From contig JBBMOA010000012.1 of the NCBI GenBank assembly GCA_037954235.1, positions 11,788,644-11,852,643 on the forward strand: a stretch of 64,000 nt of DNA. The letters are read 5' to 3'. A program made the translations under genes and the position numbers. The stretch is from Aulostomus chinensis. Lineage: Eukaryota; Chordata; Actinopteri; Syngnathiformes; Aulostomidae. This document shows positions 49,409 to 61,680 of the stretch, in pieces. The number at the start of each line of letters is the position of its first letter. Position 1 is the first letter of the stretch. The notes beneath the pieces were generated by a model that was not told where the DNA came from, did no database searches, and was given only the letters and a program-made list of their open reading frames with translations.

Positions 49409-52400
49409 GTACCGGTCCCTAAAAGTTCCTTATGACAACCCTCCAAAAGTATTGTCCATCATATTTCTGTCACCATTTGGAAAAGCAAAAACAGTACTCC
49501 ATCTCTATCCTGTCTGTTGGCTCCTTTCCATCATGTCTGTCAGACACTGATGATACCATTAGGAGCCAGTTTGAGTGGCAGAAACAAGAAATTTTAGTTT
49601 ACAGACTTTCACGTGCACAACTGATTATGTTTCACAGTTGCTGGCCGTAGCATTCTTACTTCATACTGGAAATGAATGGAGTGTGTGATAATAGTACCTA
49701 TTTATTTGTCTGATAACATTCAAGTCAAGTGTCTTATGATAGCTGATTTCATGATTGATAATTTAAACACAAGAATCCAGAGTATTTTTCAACATGGTCA
49801 TATTTTCTCGCCTTTTTTTTGGTTAAAATAGTGAACTATTATCACACATGCCCTCAATCTAGTGAATTTACCAGTGCCTTCTTGTGGCTACCATAGAAAA
49901 ATTATGGCCAGTAGACGTTGCCATAGATTTAAAAAAATAAATAAATAAACACCAGACATTGGGAACAATGTGCCTGTATTTGTAATTGAAACCATGAAAA
50001 TGGAGGCAAACTAACCTTAAGTAGCCTCTCAAATCATTTACAGAATCTAACCAGTACTTTATTAGTGCTACCCCTAACTAAAGTATAGAAACTAGTAGGA
50101 TGAAGGGGTTAACAACCACCCCCTGAATCTACTAGGCTGGGCAAGGCCCTACTAGCCAGTGTATTCTGGACTGATGTGTGATGATAACATCTGTTCACTT
50201 AACCTTATGACAATAACAGAGACTGCCAGAAATATGGACCAATGCAGTGCAAGGTGTTACAAAGAGAAAGAAGACATGAGAAAGGAAAAGTCCGTCTTGC
50301 ACACTGTTTGGTACCAACAAAGACATTCACTCTGTTGTAAAAACCCATGCACTAACAAAAATACTAAAAAAAATAGGTAACTTCAATTATCATTTGCTTT
50401 TTCTTCAAAGACATATTTTCACTGTTTGGTTAATGTGGCCTCAAGACATCTTTTCTCTTTTTAAACAAAGTCATTCCTGAGTTTAGATTCTCAGAGGTCC
50501 AACCATGAGACAAGCTGTATTTCAGCCAAGACATTAGGCAAACGCTTCAAAGCAATCTCGTCTCCTTCCCATCCTTCTCTGTAAAATCATAATCCCTAAA
50601 GAAGTGAAACAGATGAAAGTGCAGCATACTGCAGATTACAGTACCTATTTGAAGTTTTAAAAAAAATCACCGTCAAGTCCACAGAGTGCAACTGGAACAA
50701 TGGGATTTTTCTACACATAATTAAAATCAGTTACTCAAGTCCTTATTTAAAATGCATATACTGTACATTTAAAATGAAAGTGGTTTTTACCACATATTAT
50801 TTGTTTGGTTAGTGATTTCACACCAGTTTACAAGCCATATGTCATCCATCATTTCCCGATGGAGTGTGTCTCCATACCAATTCATACACATTCCCTATGG
50901 CTCTGGGAAAAGAGAAACACATCCAGACACATGCTCTCAAAGAAAAAAACTCAGACAAACAAATGAATGCCTGTTTGATAATGCTTTGCTGTCACACCAT
51001 ACAACACCATCCACCCACCACAATCTGTAACAGAACAGAGAGATGGAGCCGGAGAGAGAGAGAGGAAGAGGATCAGATGAGGAGCTCCATATGTCTCAAA
51101 TTCAAATGTTCCTCCACACTAAACCAACAGCCATCATTTCAAAATGCTGCACCAAAGATTGAACAAAATGCATTTCAGTTTCCAAGTGGAAGCTTTTGCA
51201 CTCAATACACAACCTGACAACTACAGATGAGTTATGAATGAAAGGGGAAGAAAACAAACAACATAAAGCATCTTAGTAAAGGCCACCAGAATGGTTTTAG
51301 TGCATCAGATTAGCTGGAAACATAGGAGCAGGGATTTACAACATCCTTTTTGGACCATCAAAAATCTCCCAGGTGTTCACATGGTATCAGATTTTCAACA
51401 TGGAATTCACATCACCTTCATACGCAAACATTTAGTATTTTGATATTAACTTTCTGAGCACCAGCATCATTTATCATTGTTCAATGAGCAGCAACCATGT
51501 GCAATATCCCTGAAAAATGCAACTTCAGCTCCTCAGGTGATGGGTATCGCCCAAAATTTGAGAAATATGCCCGCAAACAGAACAACTCTTTGCTTCTAAA
51601 ATTTTTAAATCATTCCAATTCTTGGTAAATGCTCTTATGAATTTTGGCTGGTCCTGCTGTTTGTCACTTGAGAGCAGAAACACTGCTGCTTTTATTACAA
51701 CCCATCCGCAACCTAACAATGAAAGGCAGGAAAGGACACAATGACAGGATATAATACAGAGGTTAAAACAGTGTATTTATTCATGAGCAACTAATAATTT
51801 GGTTAGTGACTACTTCTGAGGTGGAAAAATATTTCGAACATCTGTCCAACTCAGAATATCCCACTCAAAAAGGAGTCACTTTACAACAGCATTGTAATGA
51901 ATCATTAGAAATGTTCTTGTTCAGCCTCTTTATTAAGTCAGGTCTCATTAGTGCGGTTTAATTTAGATCTGTCCTCATACTTGAGTTTTAGTGACACTAA
52001 CATAATGTTAGCCTTCTGGCTATCTACCTAAACTTCAGCATCAGTACTTTCATTACAATAATTGAAACTACTGTTACTGTGTCTTATCTGATGACATTAT
52101 ATCATCTCGAGACAGTACGAAGTCTCTGAGTGCCTTCATAGTTCATTTGATTCAGCTGAATTCAAAACGATCAGCTCTGATTTCGCTGCCTCTACAGGGC
52201 CATAAGATTCACCAGCTCTTTCCCAGTTCCCACCTGCCTAAATGCAAGATAAAGGAGAGGAGCAGCAGGTGGAGGTGGAAAAGGAAAAGAAATGTGGAAT
52301 GTGAATGTGAAATGTAGAAACACTATCAAGGAGGGAAAAGATGGAGGGAAGGAGATGAGAGCCTGAACTGCTACATTCCCACTATGTGTGGGCGACAAGC

Positions 52401-55147
52401 GGCACAGCAGCATTCAAGCCGCATGGTTACTGGGTGGTGGGAATGTCATTTCTGTTGTACAAGACACCAACACACAAAATCCTTGTCCTCTCTTCACTTT
52501 GGATCATCTTCAAAGCTCTTCCACCCCCAACTATCTTGGCTTGTACACAGTGCACAAGCTGATGTACACACTCCTCCTGTTGCTCCGAGGTACAGTGTAC
52601 ACATCATATTTAACATTTACATCGTCCTCTCTTCCCCTCACATCTTTACATCATCCCTCATTCTTTGAGTAGTATTTTATTTATATTGACATACATGTCT
52701 CCCTTTGTCACTTTGGATTTAAATTAAAGATGAGCATGTTGTTTTAACACTGCAGGCCTTATGGCAATCTGACTGGCTTGTCTACACACTTATGGTAAAC
52801 AGAATATCATGAATTAATGAATTCCACCAATGCTTCTTAAAAACACCTTGCTGCATGCCCTGCAAAAATAAGGCTTTTAACATACATCCTCCATGGTCAG
52901 ACAACGGCAACGCTGAATAATGAAATATTCCTTCATATTTGTCGGATGTTATAAATTTGGTTAATAAGATTTAGATCTACCCATAACACATCACTTGCTA
53001 GCCTTGACTTAACCCTCCATCCATGGCCTCACCAACATCAAATTCAATCTTTAAAAAAGCATTTTGATAACTACAAGTGACACCGAATATCTTAGTCTGC
53101 ATCACTCTGTGGCCTGATGGATTTATCTATTTGCAATGGAGAGTTTTGTGATTAGTTTTACTATTGTTTCTTTCAAGAGGCATTAATCAGTTTATTCTGA
53201 TCTGATTAGAGGCTTATGTCATCAACCCTATGTGAATTATTTCATGTTGCAAGCCTGTGTCATGTGAGCCTCCATTCCAAATGCATTATCTTAATTTATT
53301 AGAAAGGCAAAGCTTCCCAGCATAGGCTCATTTGCATAATTTAATAACTTGGGAGAGTTACGTTCTATTCATTTGCTTATCCACCCCAGAAACACGTGAT
53401 TGATTATCGTTAGATTATCGTCTGAACCACCAGTTATCTTTAATCACGGCTTTAACTTCCACTTTCAACAAAATTCAGTGAGTGTCTTTTTCACCTACAG
53501 TGGGTAATGTTACAAAGATCTGCCACCCCCGTCTCAGAAAGCCCCATCAAATCTCTAAAACCTCCTGGAGAGATGCTATTTCTCATAGTTTCTTTGCACC
53601 AGCTCCATGAAAAATCTAGAGATGAATTTCTAAATCCTCCTCCACACCTGCAACGCTCTTACTAGTCATATGATAGACCATCTAGGAAGTTTCCCTACTT
53701 GGCAGCCATCTTGGTAAGGCCTTGGGGCAGTAATTTCAGGCTAACAAAACCTTGCTCCATTTCAATAAACTGATTCAACTCTTAGACTCTTCCATGGTCA
53801 CTGGAACATTAAACTATGTCACTAGTCAAATCAAATAAAAACAGGCTGCAATCACCAGTACTTTTTGGCACTGACCGAAAATCACATCGATATTACCAAG
53901 CACCAAAAAGTGTTAAAATATTCAGAGCCAACTTTCAGTACTTCTGTGCCTCTGCTATTTCTCTAAGGGTGGGCCTACACACACACACACACAAATACTG
54001 ATAACCAGTACTAGCAGCCTTCAAGAATTAACCAAAACTGCACTCATTACTGCAGCAAAACCTTAACAAGAAAAACTCATAAGGCATCAAACAACCAGCT
54101 AAACCATCACATGCAGATATGCAATGTGTTTAACCTGCATTGTCCAATGTGTCCCATCATGTTTATACAATCACGATATATTGTTGAACTGATAGGGAAG
54201 TGTAATGCCCTATAAACATGCTACAATGATAACTGAGTGTCCACTGTCCTAAGTAAGGATTAAAAAGCTATAGCCCACTGTATACATGCACAAGGATTCA
54301 TAACATTATCGTGAGTGTCTGACACTGTGGCGTCATATCATCCCACCACCATAGTTCACCTGCATTTCCTCATGATCAGCTTCTGATCATGTGATTTGAG
54401 ACTTTTTTGGCTTTTTTTTCCCCTCTGTTCCTACAACCTCAATGTCTCAGAGGAATCAAGAGACTGAGGAGCTGGTAAATCCCCCGGGGTACGGCACAGT
54501 CTTCCGTGCTGCTTCCCTGTACTCAGCAACCAGGTCCTTTGGTTCTAGCTCCTCTCATACAAGAGAGCGAGGTAAACCAACTGAACAGTCATGGCATCCA
54601 TTGACAGTATGGTGATCTCTCCCAAGAACTGAAGCTGCCTTCCAAAGTTCACTCTCATGTTCCTCAATTTGCCAGGTGAGGCAGCCAGTGTCTTTCTCCC
54701 GGGCTGATAAACTGGATTGGCTGTTTGCATCCTTATCAGCTTCCTCAGCAATTGGTCATCTGTGGCACCCTTGGGTGACAATCTTACATACTGAGAAGAA
54801 CTAGTATTGGTTGTAATTCACTGACAAACAGAGGTTTCGGGTACATGGCAGGGTGTCATGGTGTCAGTTCACACAAGCTTGTGGCTAGCTTTGTCTTGTT
54901 TGGTGCTGGGCAGATATAGAGCTTTTTCACTGTTTCTTTAATTGGAATAACCAAACCAGTTCGAAAGGAGAGGCTGATCTGAGGGTTTTGATTCAAAACA
55001 CAGAGGAGAATGTCTTATGTCCGTCTGTACAGGATGGGAAATTTTATCACAGTAAGTCAGGAGAATTGCTGGCACAATGCAGATGGCCTTTTGTTCTCTT
55101 ATGCTAACGCAATTGTTCCACCACTTGCATATGTACATGTCTTGATC

Positions 55148-55150
<3 letters not shown>
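49409..55150. other. Anonymous DNA, no gene recognised
   Basis: Contains a GA-rich stretch near 52245-52365 and a short CA run near 53977-53992. An open frame on the minus strand at 54545-54781 has gene-like composition but no recognised domain. Confidence 0.4.

Positions 55151-55193
<43 letters not shown>
55151..55193. repeat. (GT)n microsatellite
   Basis: About 21 GT units, followed by a GC-alternating stretch. Confidence 0.95.
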
Positions 55194-55194
<1 letters not shown>

Positions 55195-56540
55195 ACGCGT
55201 GCGTGTGAGACAGAGAGAGCAAGAGGGAAAATTACAGTGTAAAGTACTGAATTTCTTCTATGTTGCACCATGACTAACTGAACATCTTTTCTCACTTCTC
55301 CTGGTCCCTCCATGTCCCCTGCAGGTTTCTGCTCTCACCCTCCACTCCTGCCATCGCTCTTGCTGCTAGTTGCCTGCAGCTGACCAGGACTGTGTGTCTT
55401 CCAGCCTCATTAAAAGACTGGCTATTGACACTAAGGCTAAACTGCATATAATTAGTCTGGACGGGACCTCTCCTGAAGGAATTAACTTCAGATTTGCTCT
55501 TTAGATTACAAAGTAGATGGTTTAATGTTTGGATAAATAAGGCATCCCAGATCGGCTGCTCTTGTCTGTGGTGTAACAACAGGTGGTGTTTGGTGGTCGC
55601 TTCCCATCAAGGAGGTCCTGGGAGAGTTCATAGACAACATGTTGGAGGCCTGACTTTGAATTTAAAAAGACATCTAATGCAATTCTTATCAGTGAGGCGG
55701 GCAGCACAGCAGAATAAATGAATACAAACAATGACACCAAAGCATTCACCAACGATTCTATTCTCTAATTAGTTATTCAGTTCCATTCATGGTACATTTG
55801 ACTACCACTTGATGTTCTTCTGGGTGCTCTGGCTCTCACGTTGTTCAGGCAAAGCATCACATTAAGTCACACCTGCACTATTACTTTTCATTATCAATTA
55901 AGTGAACGCAGATGTAGAGGTTGTTTTGACAATGCAAGTGGTGAATGGGTTAAACTGTAGGCTGTTTGAGTAAAAAACTGTTGAAAAAAATGAATGCTCA
56001 GTTAAGCAATAAACTTCATGAGCCCATTACTGTAGATTAAGTATTTGTAATTTGTCACTTCAAAACCTATGCTTGTAAGGTATGCAAATTACAATGATCA
56101 ATTAGAAAAATCTGCATATTAGCATTTGTCCACTAATATGCGTTAATGTGTAAAAGTTGATTATGGCAGTTTGCTCACATTTAAGTAGCTACCAGGTCAA
56201 TATGTCTTCCACAAAATGTCAGCGACAATATGCATCCTGAGTGTAAGAAGATGTTTTTCTATTGTAAACCTGCAGACAACCTGGAACACCTCCAGCGGAT
56301 TCATGGTGGCTTCTTAATAGCCCTTTCTGCACCAACTCAGTCCAGGTCTTTGTATCAGGTCAGGTATCAGCAGTTACCTCCTCTTCATTCAGTCAGAAGG
56401 TGAAAACGATTATATACATTAAATGTAAATTATATTCACGTTGTGGGACGAAGCTATATCGCATCACGTTATCAAATATGCACTCTCTATTGTGCTCCAC
56501 CAAACAATGTTGGCTCAATTTGTTCTACAATTCTACAATT
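55194..56540. other. Anonymous DNA
   Basis: AT-rich. The octamer ATGCAAAT lies near 56083. No coding signal recognised. Confidence 0.4.
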
Positions 56541-56682
56541 TCATTTAGCAGACGCTTTTGTCCAAAGCGACGTACAACACAAGCAAGAATTCAGACTTAA
56601 GGAAAAACCCATAGTAAGCGCAAAAGTGCTTAAGTTGTGATTTGGTCACAGGTATTGCCATCTAGTGGCAGAAGAAGTGTCG

Positions 56683-56705
56683 CCCCCCCCCCCCCTTTTT
56701 TTTTT
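56683..56705. repeat. C13-T10 homopolymer pair
   Basis: Adjacent C and T runs inside the LINE 3' region. Lengths may vary or be mis-sequenced. Confidence 0.85.
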
Positions 56706-56815
56706 GGACAAACATAACATCACACAACACAGTTGGTGCTACATAATCACTAAGTGCTGGGTCTTGGACCCTCTGACTTATTCTACCCCACAGGACAAAG
56801 AGAAGAAGAGTCAGG

Positions 56816-57342
56816 TTAAGTGCCTAGGTGTTCTCTGAACAATTGAGTCTTCAATTGTCTCTTAAAAGTAGAAAGGGACTCAGCAGAGCGCACAGAGTTC
56901 GATAGTTTGTTCCACCATTTGGGAACAACAGAAGAGAAGAGTCTGGCTAGAGATTTAGAGCATCGCTGGGCTGGAAGCACCAGGCGTCTTTCGAATGCAG
57001 AGCATAGTGGGCGAGAAGGAGACTAGACCTGGATCAGGGATTCCAGGTAGGCTGGAGCCATTCTTGTGATTGTTTTGTAAGCCAAGAGAAGTGCCTTGAA
57101 TTTGATTCTGGCTGCCACTGGAAGCCAGTGAAGAGAAACCAGCAGCGGGGTGACATGTGCCCTTTTGGGCTGGTTGAAGACCAGATGTGCTGCTGCATTC
57201 TGGATCATCTGCAGAGGCTTGAATGAGCATGCAGGGAGGCCTGCCAGAAGAGAGTTGCAGTAGTCAATGCGTGAGATGACAAGAGCCTGAACCAGAAGCT
57301 GTGTGGTCTGTTGGGTCAGGAAGGGTCTGATCTTCCTTCTCC
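56816..57342 (-). pseudogene. LINE ORF2 (reverse transcriptase) C-terminus
   Basis: One reading frame runs from about 57342 down to the stop at 56818-56816. It contains VQALVISRIDYCNSLLAGLP, then LQMIQNAAAHLVF, HVTPLLVSLHWLPVAARIKF and, after a single in-frame TAG near 57027, LARLFSSVVPKWWNKLSNSV and STFKRQLKTQLF. These are the successive conserved blocks that close L2/CR1-type ORF2 proteins (SRxDYCNSLLAGLP, VQNAAA, LHWLPV-RI-FK, ARLFS...WWN, F+R-LKT-LF). The frame is otherwise open over about 175 codons, so the copy is not very old. The endonuclease and catalytic RT motifs are missing through 5' truncation. Confidence 0.85.
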
Positions 57343-57404
57343 GTACAACTGCTCTCTTTGTTCATGCTCAGCTCTGCATGTTAAGCAGGAGGACTTACGG
57401 TGCC

Positions 57405-57783
57405 GGCTGCACGGTGGTGCAGTGGTTAGCACTGTGGCCTCACAGCAAGAAGGTTCCAGGTTCGAGTCCCGGCTCGGGCACGGGATCTTTCTGTGTGGAG
57501 TTTGCATGTTCTCCCCGTGTCTGCGTGGGTTCTCTCCAGGTACTCCGGCTTCCTCCCACAGTCCAAAAACATGCAATTGGGGACTAGGCTGATTGAATAC
57601 TCTAAATTGACCGTAGGTATGAATGTGAGTGTGAATGGTTGTTTGTCTCTCTATGTTGGTCCTGCGATGGACTGGCGACCTGTCCAGGGTGTACCCCGCC
57701 TCTCGCCCGTTGACGCTGGGATAGGCTCCAGCCCCCCCGCGACCCTTAATGTGTAGGAATAAGCGGAAGATGACGATGGAGAT
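57405..57783 (+). mobile_element. tRNA-derived SINE, copy 3 (full length)
   Basis: A perfect 13-bp TSD, GACTTACGGTGCC, lies at 57392-57404 and 57784-57796. The head has GCACGGTGGTGCAGTGGTTA (A-box region) and GGTTCGAGTCC (B-box). The body and tail match 35805-36169, with CCAGGGTGTACCCCGCCTCT near the end. It terminates in GATGACGATGGAGAT-type short repeats. The intact TSD points to a relatively recent insertion. Confidence 0.96.
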
Positions 57784-57796
57784 GACTTACGGTGCC

Positions 57797-59199
57797 ATAT
57801 TGCAGCTATAAGCTAAGATAATGGATTTGATTTCCAAATTTGTGTAATTTATCAAATGAAGTCCACATCACAGAACTGTGCCACAACAGGAGAAATGCGG
57901 AGTGGAGACAAAGATGATCGTGGCCTGTTCATATGTTCACTGTACATATTTACATGTCACCGCAGGTGAAAACTTTACAGGTTTATTGTGATTAGTATCT
58001 CATGCTATAACTGATGTAATACTGAAGGTTGTTAGCAATAGGCATATAAAACCAACTGACATACATTCCTAATTGTTATATTGTGATTGGTGGGAGAAAT
58101 TACAAAACATCAAGTTTTCCAGGTGAGGTCCACCCACTTCAAAACCTGCTTTTGAGGATGTCAGGGCACTCAAACAGCATAGAAATGGTGGAGGAATGCT
58201 TTGTTCAACAGGTCTGACACCAAATACAGAATGGTTTCTTCCTCAACCCATGCTACACCCATCCACTAAGTTTGGTGACATTCAGCCCTGCAGTTTTTAG
58301 GGAATACTGCTGACAGACACCAAAACATTAATTAAAGTCATATATGGAGAAAAAAAATCAAAAAATAGGGAGAAGTAGATAAACCATATGCCGAAAGCAT
58401 CTACTCCCGTAGATTACAAATGTTTTTTTGTTTTTGTTTTTTGCCATCCATTAAATTGAGAAGGATACATTATGTGTGTTGCATCAGTATAAAAACCTAC
58501 TGTACTTCTGAGGTCTGACATGTTTTATGGGGCCATAAATTTGATTGAGAATGAGAAGAAAACAGAATTAATGCAGCTATGCACTGGATTGACCAGTACC
58601 ATGAATATCAGCTTTGGATGGTTGAATAATTTGTTTGGGTCCAGTGGAGCGGCTATTTAAAACCCCTGATCCATGCATGACATGTACTTGGATTTGTGCT
58701 TCTAGATATCATTTGTTGCAGTGGCAGACTGGGAAGGCTGCTGTGTTCTTTCAGGTCTGCATGAGTGTGGTGCAAGGCAAAGACTGCATCTTGTTAGGAC
58801 TTGCCAGGTTGCAAATACTGAAGGCGAGGGTCCAGTGAGGGATTGCAAACTGCAATAATTCAGACAACTAACACTTCAGACCAGAGCCACATCGAGAATA
58901 ACATTTGGCAATCAGTCAGTGCTTCATTTTGCCTTGGTTTACTTTTTCTTCATAAAATTACAACCAGTTGGGTTTTGTTAATAATGACAAATGTGGTTAC
59001 GTATTTGCAGCAGACCTGAGTAATTTAAAGTTATGTATTCTCTTCTCTTGAAATAAACTCCACTGGCATGAACGCCAATATGTTTTCTCGCTCGTTCTCC
59101 ATTTAATACAAGGGGAGCAATTCTTTCCATGTTCTCAATATACATATCAGAGGTTTGATGGATGACAGGCGACTACACCTCAAAAAAGGATTTGGATTT
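57797..59199. other. Anonymous DNA
   Basis: No feature recognised. Confidence 0.4.
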
Positions 59200-59223
59200 T
59201 TGTGTGTGTGTGTGTGTGTGTGT
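59200..59223. repeat. (TG)n microsatellite
   Basis: About 11 uninterrupted TG units. Confidence 0.92.
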
Positions 59224-60605
59224 TTGTGCTCATTACTTTATAATAGAGCATGCATGCTTGTGAGTCTTAAAATGCATCAATTGTGTATTGCCACATCCAC
59301 TCTAGATGTGAATAGTTGTATTGACCCAGTGGATCATTAGGTGTCCGTAAGGGTTGTTCATTACTGTGACCATTGATCGAGAAAAATTCTAACAACCAAC
59401 TGCTGTTTGCAACACTTGGAGGATGGGAGGAAAAGCTTTTCACTGCTTTCCTGGTTTAACTAATTTATGAAGCAGTCTGTATGTCTGTTTGGCCATTTAG
59501 ATAGGGTTCAATTGGTTGCTTACAAAAGGGGGCGCAGTGCAATTGAAGGGTCAAAAGATGCACGGGTCCCACAGCCAATACCTTACCTGCTGTTCAGACA
59601 TTTGATTTGGCTCTGCTGCTATTCACCAGATCCTCGTGTTACAAAAAAAAAACCTACCAAGCAAAAACAGGTAGGAAGACCTTCAAGGAATTTTTAAAGC
59701 ATTTTTCATGGTAATCTTTCTGTTCCCCAGTTACAGTGTTGAATAATGGTCAGAAAAGTATTTTGACAGATCGTGATGAGCTTTTGGATATAAAGTGTCA
59801 CCCCTTTATCACCTTAGCCCCGATGACATTTGCCTTATGTCTTGTTCTCTTGTTTCAGTCCCAAGTTTCCATTTCATGGTAGATGTAACAAGATGGAAAA
59901 ACTCAGTGTATCTGAAAAAATTTTAATTCTTCAAAATGTTTTGAATTTTTTTGCAGTCAATGGAAAATAAGGCATCTTTAAACATCACTTTGCCACTTAC
60001 AGAGCCATCGATCTTTGTGAAATTAAATTAAATGCATCTCTTTGTTGTCTTGATGACGTACACAAACTTTCTCTCCATAAATGAAATTTTGACGCTAGTT
60101 GGAAATCAGTCTTTACAAGTAACATAATAGCCACAATTCCACCCAAGTCTAGACAGCTGATTCCAATGTGTATTGCTTTATTTAAACTCACATTAGCTCA
60201 GGAGGTAGATCAGCTGTCTGGGAATCTGAAGAGCCATGGTTCAAAACTGAGTTCATTTTTTTGTGTCATCCTATTAAGTTAGACAAAGAATTTTTAGGCA
60301 CTGATCACTATAAACCCTAATTTATTTACTCCTTACTTATGAGGGTGTGTGTCCTACATAATGTAAGTTTTCTTGATAATTTCTGTTTACTCATTAATTT
60401 ATTCATTTTGTAATGAAATGTTGAGTTCAATTCACAAGTCAAATGTCCTTTATACTGTCCTTGGTGCAGCAGAGAAATCCTGCTTATTCCTGTTCACGTG
60501 AATGAGGCACATGACTTGGCAACCTCCTCCTCCTCCATTTTCTTCATCCTCAAAATATCCCTTCTCTCCCTCATGCCTGGCCCAGACTAAACACTATGTA
60601 GCACC

Positions 60606-60609
<4 letters not shown>
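59224..60609. other. Anonymous DNA with a possible tRNA-like SINE head
   Basis: At about 60190-60250, TTAGCTCAGGAGGTAGATCA and GGTTCAAAAC resemble degenerate A- and B-boxes spaced as in a tRNA-derived SINE head. No body, tail or TSD was found. Nothing else seen. Confidence 0.35.

Positions 60610-60663
<54 letters not shown>
60610..60663. repeat. (TTA)18 trinucleotide microsatellite
   Basis: Uninterrupted TTA/ATT array. Confidence 0.95.
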
Positions 60664-60664
<1 letters not shown>

Positions 60665-61559
60665 TCAAGTTGATAACCAGGAGCAGCACGTTTATTCTTA
60701 CTTCATGTACTTGAAGTGCTCTTATGTTTAAGACGCCATTTAACATTGAAAATATTTTTCTATGCAACACTCAACCTCTCAAGGTTAGAATATTTTGGCC
60801 CGTTTCTTCACTATCACTTCACGCACTCACATATAAAAGCACTTACACATAAGCTGCTATTATACTGGCAGAGGACTTTGCATTCGTTCTTGAGCTGTAC
60901 TTCATCAAGAGCAGCCTGTCCATCCAAAGTGGAGAAGTAATGCATATTAAAATCTGATGTTTCACAGTGCCTATAGAGTGAGAACCAGATATCAAATACT
61001 GAAATGGTGTTGTTGTTGTATCTTGCAAGAGTTTTGTTGTTTACATAGAAATGGAAACTATGTGGGATTTCAACAAATTGAGTGGGGGTGGGGCAGGGAG
61101 ACACTAAAGGTCAAAAAAGGGACGACAGGAGTGATGACAACAATAAAATGATCTGCCCCAAACTTTTATGAGTTCTTTCTCTACCGCTACTGCACTCCCC
61201 CACCAAATTTGGCGAAAATCGACATCATGACTTTTGTGTAGTAATGTGAACAAGTAGATAAACGCCACCAAAAGCATTACCTCCACCAAGTCGGACAGGA
61301 TATAGAGAGACAAGACAACACATATGCAAAATTGGAGAAACGGCAAGCGTTTGCTGGTTGGAAAATAATTAAATATTGAGCCATACACAAAGTGCTTGGA
61401 AATATACTGTGTCACAGAGTTCAGCCACAGTGATTTGGGCTGTGTGTGATCAAAGCGATTCAACTGTAGGGGTGACAGCCAGATATAATAACTCAACAGA
61501 GACAGACATATGGAAAGACAGGTGGATAAACAGAGCGGCAGTTTGGATGGACAAACTGG
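60664..61559. other. Anonymous DNA
   Basis: No feature recognised. Confidence 0.4.
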
Positions 61560-61680
61560 CAGATGAATAGACGAGCAGATGGACATATGGACGGATGGAC
61601 AGACAGATAGACAGACAGAAGAGCAGACTTCTATAATGCTTATGAAGCAGGGAGAAGAATGGACAGACAGACTTAAATAG
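61560..61680. repeat. Degenerate GACA/GATG tandem repeat
   Basis: Imperfect units such as GATGGACAGACAGATAGACA recur over about 120 bp. They generate the longest open frame in the window on the minus strand (61766-61104), whose Ser/Cys/Leu/Pro-rich repeats mark it as an artefact. Confidence 0.8.

Larger units (their letters stand above)
56541..57345 (-). mobile_element. LINE 3' end (L2/CR1-like), 5'-truncated
   Basis: Carries the C-terminal part of a non-LTR reverse transcriptase on the minus strand and about 270 bp of 3' sequence that ends in CATTTAGCAGACGCTTTTG, a stretch I know as widespread in teleosts. It includes a C13-T10 homopolymer pair at 56683-56705. The 5' truncation is typical of LINE insertion. 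A SINE lies about 60 bp beyond the truncated end. Confidence 0.82.

Noticed and set aside
60190..60250. Possible tRNA gene
   Set aside because: The A- and B-box-like segments are degenerate and I could not form a cloverleaf acceptor stem; more likely a SINE head remnant.
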